Shown piece after piece: positions 33,165 through 37,707 of a stretch of 37,707 bases of DNA (its first letter is position 1; every line of letters starts with the position of its first letter). The notes below the pieces were generated by a model. It did no database searches. It was given only the letters and a program-made list of their open reading frames with translations, and was not told the DNA's origin. A program made the position numbers and the translations under genes. This DNA is from Chrysomallon squamiferum. Taxonomy: Eukaryota > Mollusca > Gastropoda > Neomphalida > Peltospiridae. Location: contig CM022667.1 of the NCBI GenBank assembly GCA_012295275.1, forward strand, positions 4,268,001 to 4,305,707. The letters run 5' to 3'.

Positions 33165-33569
33165 TTTAATTGTGCGGGAGCACGTTTGTGTCATCAGACA
33201 GCCAGTCAGTATACTGAACTGTTTAGTCAGAAATTACACTTTCCTCAAGAATGAAGAGTCATTCGTGGAAAGATAAAACAAATTGATCAATGTTGCTCTT
33301 GTGCTTAAAAAAGGTTTAAATAAATATTTTCTTGCTCAGTTTCAATGAAATTTGTTTAACGCCATTTGAATAATAAAGACTTGGTGCTTGCCAGCTAGTA
33401 TATACATACGTACATACATACATTATATACATACATACATACGTTTTTATGAGCCAGTTAATCTTACAAAAAGGAGATGTAATATAAATATATATACCTA
33501 TATCTAACACTTTGCTAATCAGAATCAAGTGATATAGATTGAATTATCTTTTCATTAATAATTTTACAG

Positions 33570-36129
33570 GCTTCTCGTTCACTGATAAACTCGACATGAC
33601 ATTTGTTGTGGATTGTACAGGTAAATGTATTTTACATTGTGACATTATCTAAATCAAAAACAATTTTTTAGATGAAAATAATTCTTAATTTGTTTTAAAG
33701 ATGTTTCAAATGTGGGATGCCATTCATTCTGGAAAGCAGATTTTGGTTCTATAATTTATAGAAAAATATGTTCATTTTGGTCTTGAACCATCAGATGCTC
33801 TTTGATTCAATTTGACCTCATAATCAATGTTATGTTTTTTGACTGTTATATAATTCTGATTAGCACGTTTCACAAATTGAAACCAAAAAGTTTATCGGTT
33901 TTTTGGTATGTGCATATGTGTGTCTGTGTGCATGTGCGTGTTTGTGTCTGAGTGTGTGTGTTTGTGTGTGTGTGTTAGAATTTGTGTTTGTGTTCTCTGT
34001 GGGTTCTTTGTGTTTGTGTGTTGGTATGTGTGTGATTATAATTGTCAGTTAACACAAACCTATTCTGAATAGTCTCTAGTAGTAGTGACTTAAATGATGA
34101 CAGTTTGTGGTTGGTTTACTTTCAGCATAACTGAAGTAAACATAGATATTTTCATTTTAAAATTGTCTTATCCATTAAGTGGCAAACACCACTTTTGCTT
34201 CTGCGTCTGCATAGATATCTGTACAAAATGTGTCATTTACCTATTAAACAAAGAAAAATGGATCTTTAATTATATTAACTTTAGAATGAGATAAATAAAT
34301 AAATATAAACAGATCAAAAAATTATTTTAACCTAAATTTCAGGTTTGTTTGTTTCTTCTTCATCATCTTCTTCTTCTTCTTTTAATTACTGGCATTGTCA
34401 TCATCATTAAATTGTATTATTTTCATTAAATATTATTACCATCATCATTGCCATGATTAAATAGTATTGAAAGTTGTTATTTACAGGGTGTATGTCTGAT
34501 TACATATGCCATGCTAGAAACAACATTGAAAAAGCTGTGGACATGATCATAGACACAGAGACGAGTGACGTACGTGTGGCCCTGGTTGAATATTGTTATC
34601 ACCCATCACAGGACTCCACCTTTGTCACAAAATCACACGACTTCACGAGAAACATCTCTGAAATGAAACAGTGGTTGGAGAATGGCACTACAAAACGTTG
34701 TGGCAATAACCTGGAAGCTCTAACAGACAGCCTTCACAAGCTCAATGAAATGAATTGGCGTCCTGATGCAAAGAAGATAGCAATTTTATTATTAGATGTC
34801 CCACCCCACGCTCTGGACAAACAGATTTATGGGTTTCCAGAAGGCCTGGATCCTCTCCAGCTAGTAAGAGATCTTGCCAAGAAAGAGATAACTCTGTTTG
34901 TTGTTGGGTGCGAACCGTCACTGAAACCATGCAGAAATTTCTTCATGGGTTTGGCGTACATCAACGGGGGTCAGTATCTACGCCTGTATGGGTATGAGGA
35001 GTTGACACATATTATTAGGGGAGGGGTTCAAGAAGAGCTGTCTTTAGGGCGGCTGATGAATATGATCAATCGAGAGGTGGAGAATGACGTCCGAGATGAA
35101 GAAGGTTGCGACATTGAAGATTTAGCTAAGAAGATCCATTTCAAACTGTCACGCAAAGGTTACAAGGTGAAGAAGCTGACCAGGAATGGACGTGGTGTGT
35201 GTCAGATCAGTGAGAAAGCAAAAACTTATTCAAAAATGAATACAATGTCCGAGGTCTCAAGAGTTGATGAAGATGATGATGATGTTTATGTCTGTATAGA
35301 GCAGTTTCTAGATCTCGAACAAGTGAAGAGAATGGTGAACAAATCAGTTGCCAGAAAATATCCAGGTATTTATAATTTTTTTTTTTTTGGTTCTTATTTT
35401 CTTTCTTTTTCTGTCATAATTTACATTTACATACTTTTTAAAAAATGTAATCATTTGTTTGTTTATTTATTTTACAGTTGTTTTCATTTTTATATTTCTA
35501 ATAGAACTTTCAGCTTCATTAACAAAACAAAAACAGTTACGCATGCTCGTATGCACATAGAGAATTAGACACGTTTTTACACTGAGAGGTGGTCCTAAAC
35601 CATCTCTTAATAAGGTTACGGACAAAAACAAAAATAATAATAATAGAAAAAAATATATAATACATAAAACAAGTAGCCAACATTATGACCATATCGCTTT
35701 TTGTTCATTGTTCAGTATTTACTAATGTTCTCTGAGATCACACACACACGCACAGACTCACAAACAGAGAGAGACGCATGATGTTGATTTTCTTTTTATT
35801 ATAAATATTGTTGTTGTTGTGATTATTGTTGCTGTTGTTTGCCTTCTTCTTGTTCATTAATATTATTATTATTATTAAGATTATTATTATTATTGTTATA
35901 ATTACATGATTATTATTCTTATTATTATTGTCATAATTGCATGATTATTATTCTTCTTATTATTATTTCAGAGGAAGGAACAACTTATAAAGATACTGAT
36001 CAGTCCAGTGAGACTACAACAGGATATAATGAAACAGACTCTTCTGTTCAGGAAATGTCTTTTGTACAATTCATTTATAATATTTTTTGCAGACTGGTTT
36101 TTTTTTTAGAACATAATATATGTGACTGA
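33570..36129 (+). CDS. vWA copy 4 gene: exons 33570-33620, 34487-35365, 35972-36129
   Basis: Exon A4 (51 bases, TTTTACAG/GTAAATG) reads FSFTDKLDMTFVVDCTG. Exon B4 (TTTACAG, donor 35365/35366) continues CMSDYICHARNNIEKAVDMI, the vWA core (ILLLDVPPHALDKQIYGF, GLDPLQLVRDL, FVVGCEPSLKP, GGQYLRLYGY), VCQISEKAKTYSKMN, an acidic DEDDDD run and LDLEQVKRMVNKSVARKYP. The terminal exon (TTTCAG/35972) gives EGTTYKDTDQSSETTTGYNETDSSVQ, then hydrophobic SFVQFIYNIFCRLVFFLEHNICD, TGA 36127-36129. All junctions are phase 1 and no lesion is seen. With the in-frame ATG at 33596 it would encode about 353 residues. No M-E-N leader exon was found in this unit, so the start is uncertain. DxTxS is DCTGC and the second metal-loop GGGD is CGNN, so metal binding is probably lost or changed. 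The Ser/Thr-rich segment plus hydrophobic end could be a tail anchor. Closest relative: copy 3. Confidence 0.68.
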
Positions 36130-37190
36130 TCAGAGGCTATTTCAGTGAAAACTTCACGTTCACAGTAATACCTGTAAACAAGTGTTATCAGCAATGCTGT
36201 TCTTTCTTTACACAGATGATTGTTCAGCTCTGATTATTCTACAGTGAAAATTAGTAATGACACAGGCATTAGCTGTTTTCCCTATTACCTATTCAGTGGC
36301 TTATTGACAATTTTCTGGAGCTAAATAATAAAAAGATAAAACAACTCATAATGGACTATCAAAGCAAAATTTCGAGATTCATTTCAGTCCTCATAAATGG
36401 AGATGAAGTAGAAAAGGTTAATGAATACAAATAAAGTGAACTGATGATGAACTCCCTTTCTCAAAAAAAAAAAAAAATAATAATAATAAAATAAAATAAA
36501 ATAAAATAAAATAAAATAATAATAATAAAATTCATTCAAATACATTTTTTTTTTTTTCGGTTTCTTTTAGTATTTTTTCCCTTGAAGATACTTTCACATA
36601 CATAAACTTCACACACATACACACACAGACACCCTGACATACACATACACACATACACGCATACAACATTCACACACATAGATACAAACGTGTGCTTTTT
36701 GGGTGTGTTTTTTTTAATGTACAGTATATATCATTCAACTCTGTTTTTAACATTCACTTGTACATGTTTCATATAGTTTGCTCGTTTATTTTTAAAAAAT
36801 TCACCCATACTGAATATATTCAAGTTAGTTTTTAATAATTTTAACATCACTACTAACTGATTAGTTTATTTCATTTTTTTTTACTTTTTATGTGAGTAAA
36901 GCTGTGTATGGGTCATAACTTAGCATGTTTCCATCATTCATGCGGATGTTGAAATGTGTGAAATGTTAACAAAATCAGAGATGATCACCAGAGAGCTTTA
37001 GCTCAGATGTCACGGAATGACTCAAATGTATTTAATAAATTTCTTTTAATTTTTATAATTACAACCTAGTTTAGAGTAATATTATACATTTGTAACTATA
37101 TATATATGTATATACATAGATAGCTAGATTTATCTTTTTATAATTATTTTTGTGTTGAGTTACTGTTTGGTTTTGCTTTTTTTAAATAAT
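36130..37190 (+). other. 3' untranslated-like region and spacer of unit II
   Basis: Its first 0.2 kb closely matches 29693-29900. AATAAA-type signals lie near 36325-36335, at about 36430-36436 ('caaataaagtg') and near 37031. Poly-A and AAATA runs (36465-36530) and CA-rich sequence (36605-36680) follow. No coding sequence. Confidence 0.5.
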
Positions 37191-37707
37191 AAAAAACATA
37201 ATTTATAATTTATGTTGTTTGTTTATTTAAATCTTTAAAAGAACATTAAGCCAGTTACAGTTAAACGGGTCACAGTTGTGACAACATGATGTTCATAATG
37301 AATAATATGTAATAATAATAAATATGTAAATTGTAAATCTAAAACTGGGAATAAATAAATAAATAATAATATTAAAAAGAAAATTATAAAATAAATAAAT
37401 AAATAATAAAATTCAAAAATAAAAAAATAAATAAATAAATAAATAAAAAAAAAAAGAAACAAACAAAACCTTTTTATTTACATCATCAAAACCATTATTA
37501 TCATTATCATTATTGTTGTTGTTCTTGTTTATTTATTTATTGATTCACATCCATATTGGTAAGACTGACAGAAAAATATCTTGTTTACGAGTTCATAACA
37601 TAACATAACTAACTATTCTGATTTAAAAAATATGACTATCTGGAGAATAAGTTAGAATATTACAGTTTAATTGTCTTATAACATCTTTAATTTTTCTTTT
37701 TTAAAGG
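37191..37707 (+). repeat. Start of tandem unit III
   Basis: It repeats the beginning of units I and II, including 'attaagccagttacag' near 37243 and the block 'aagactgacagaaaaata' near 37561. The array therefore continues past the right edge and another vWA gene is expected there. Confidence 0.7.

Larger units (their letters stand above)
30241..37190 (+). repeat. Tandem unit II of the vWA array (about 6.9 kb)
   Basis: It starts with the same AT-rich block as units I and III and ends with the same 3' flank as unit I. It carries the 0.3-kb conserved block (32065-32370), a TC run, a GT run, and only one vWA copy. It is about half the length of unit I because it lacks copies 1-3 as separate modules and the leader-exon region. 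Confidence 0.7.

Overview
The window looks like AT-rich, microsatellite-laden animal DNA. Coding pieces are short, separated by GT..AG introns and preceded by CCAAT/TATA-type promoters; there is no operon or Shine-Dalgarno organisation. The protein families (a type II membrane protein resembling the membrane-stalk part of a TNF ligand, and a von Willebrand A domain of the kind found beside alpha-kinases and in stand-alone invertebrate proteins) fit a marine protostome, perhaps a mollusc. The taxon is inferred. A run of exactly 200 N (16508-16707) is a scaffold gap and also the boundary between two tandem arrays.

Left array (about 0.4-16.5 kb). Six copies, called a to f here, belong to one family. 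Copies b, c and e encode a cytoplasmic N-terminus with a DEPLI motif, a Lys/Glu-rich juxtamembrane segment, one membrane helix and a short ectodomain (WDDDVC.PC ... DGNTCC). A small second exon (ILNY...HIYAKLTG) follows after a long intron. Copies a and d are short, decayed relatives, and f is cut by the gap. No copy shows a receptor-binding TNF homology domain. Nearly all carry a visible lesion: net +4 in a and d, +1 T in c, -8 with microhomology in e, CGA to TGA in exon 2 of b. The block a+b (438-2890) recurs as d+e (9206-11530). The intron of b holds a 36-bp minisatellite and the intron of e, at the matching place, a 19-bp minisatellite of about 3.8 kb.

Right array (16.7 kb to the end). 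Three tandem units begin at about 16708, 30241 and 37191, each starting with the same AT-rich block. Unit I has a short leader exon (MEN-), three vWA copies and two extra mini-exons. Unit II has one vWA copy and a terminal exon. Unit III runs off the window. Every exon boundary I can place is phase 1, so the vWA exons can be duplicated or skipped without breaking frame, and the duplication has happened both inside a gene and at gene level. Copies 1 and 2 keep MIDAS-like residues but are frameshifted near the start of the big exon. Copy 3 has lost the MIDAS exon and its 3' donor. Copy 4 is open throughout but has altered MIDAS positions (DCTGC; D to N in the second loop).

The window therefore shows two adjacent birth-and-death families whose introns and splice sites are being reshaped by microsatellites and minisatellites. 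No RNA genes, CRISPR arrays or complete transposons were recognised.
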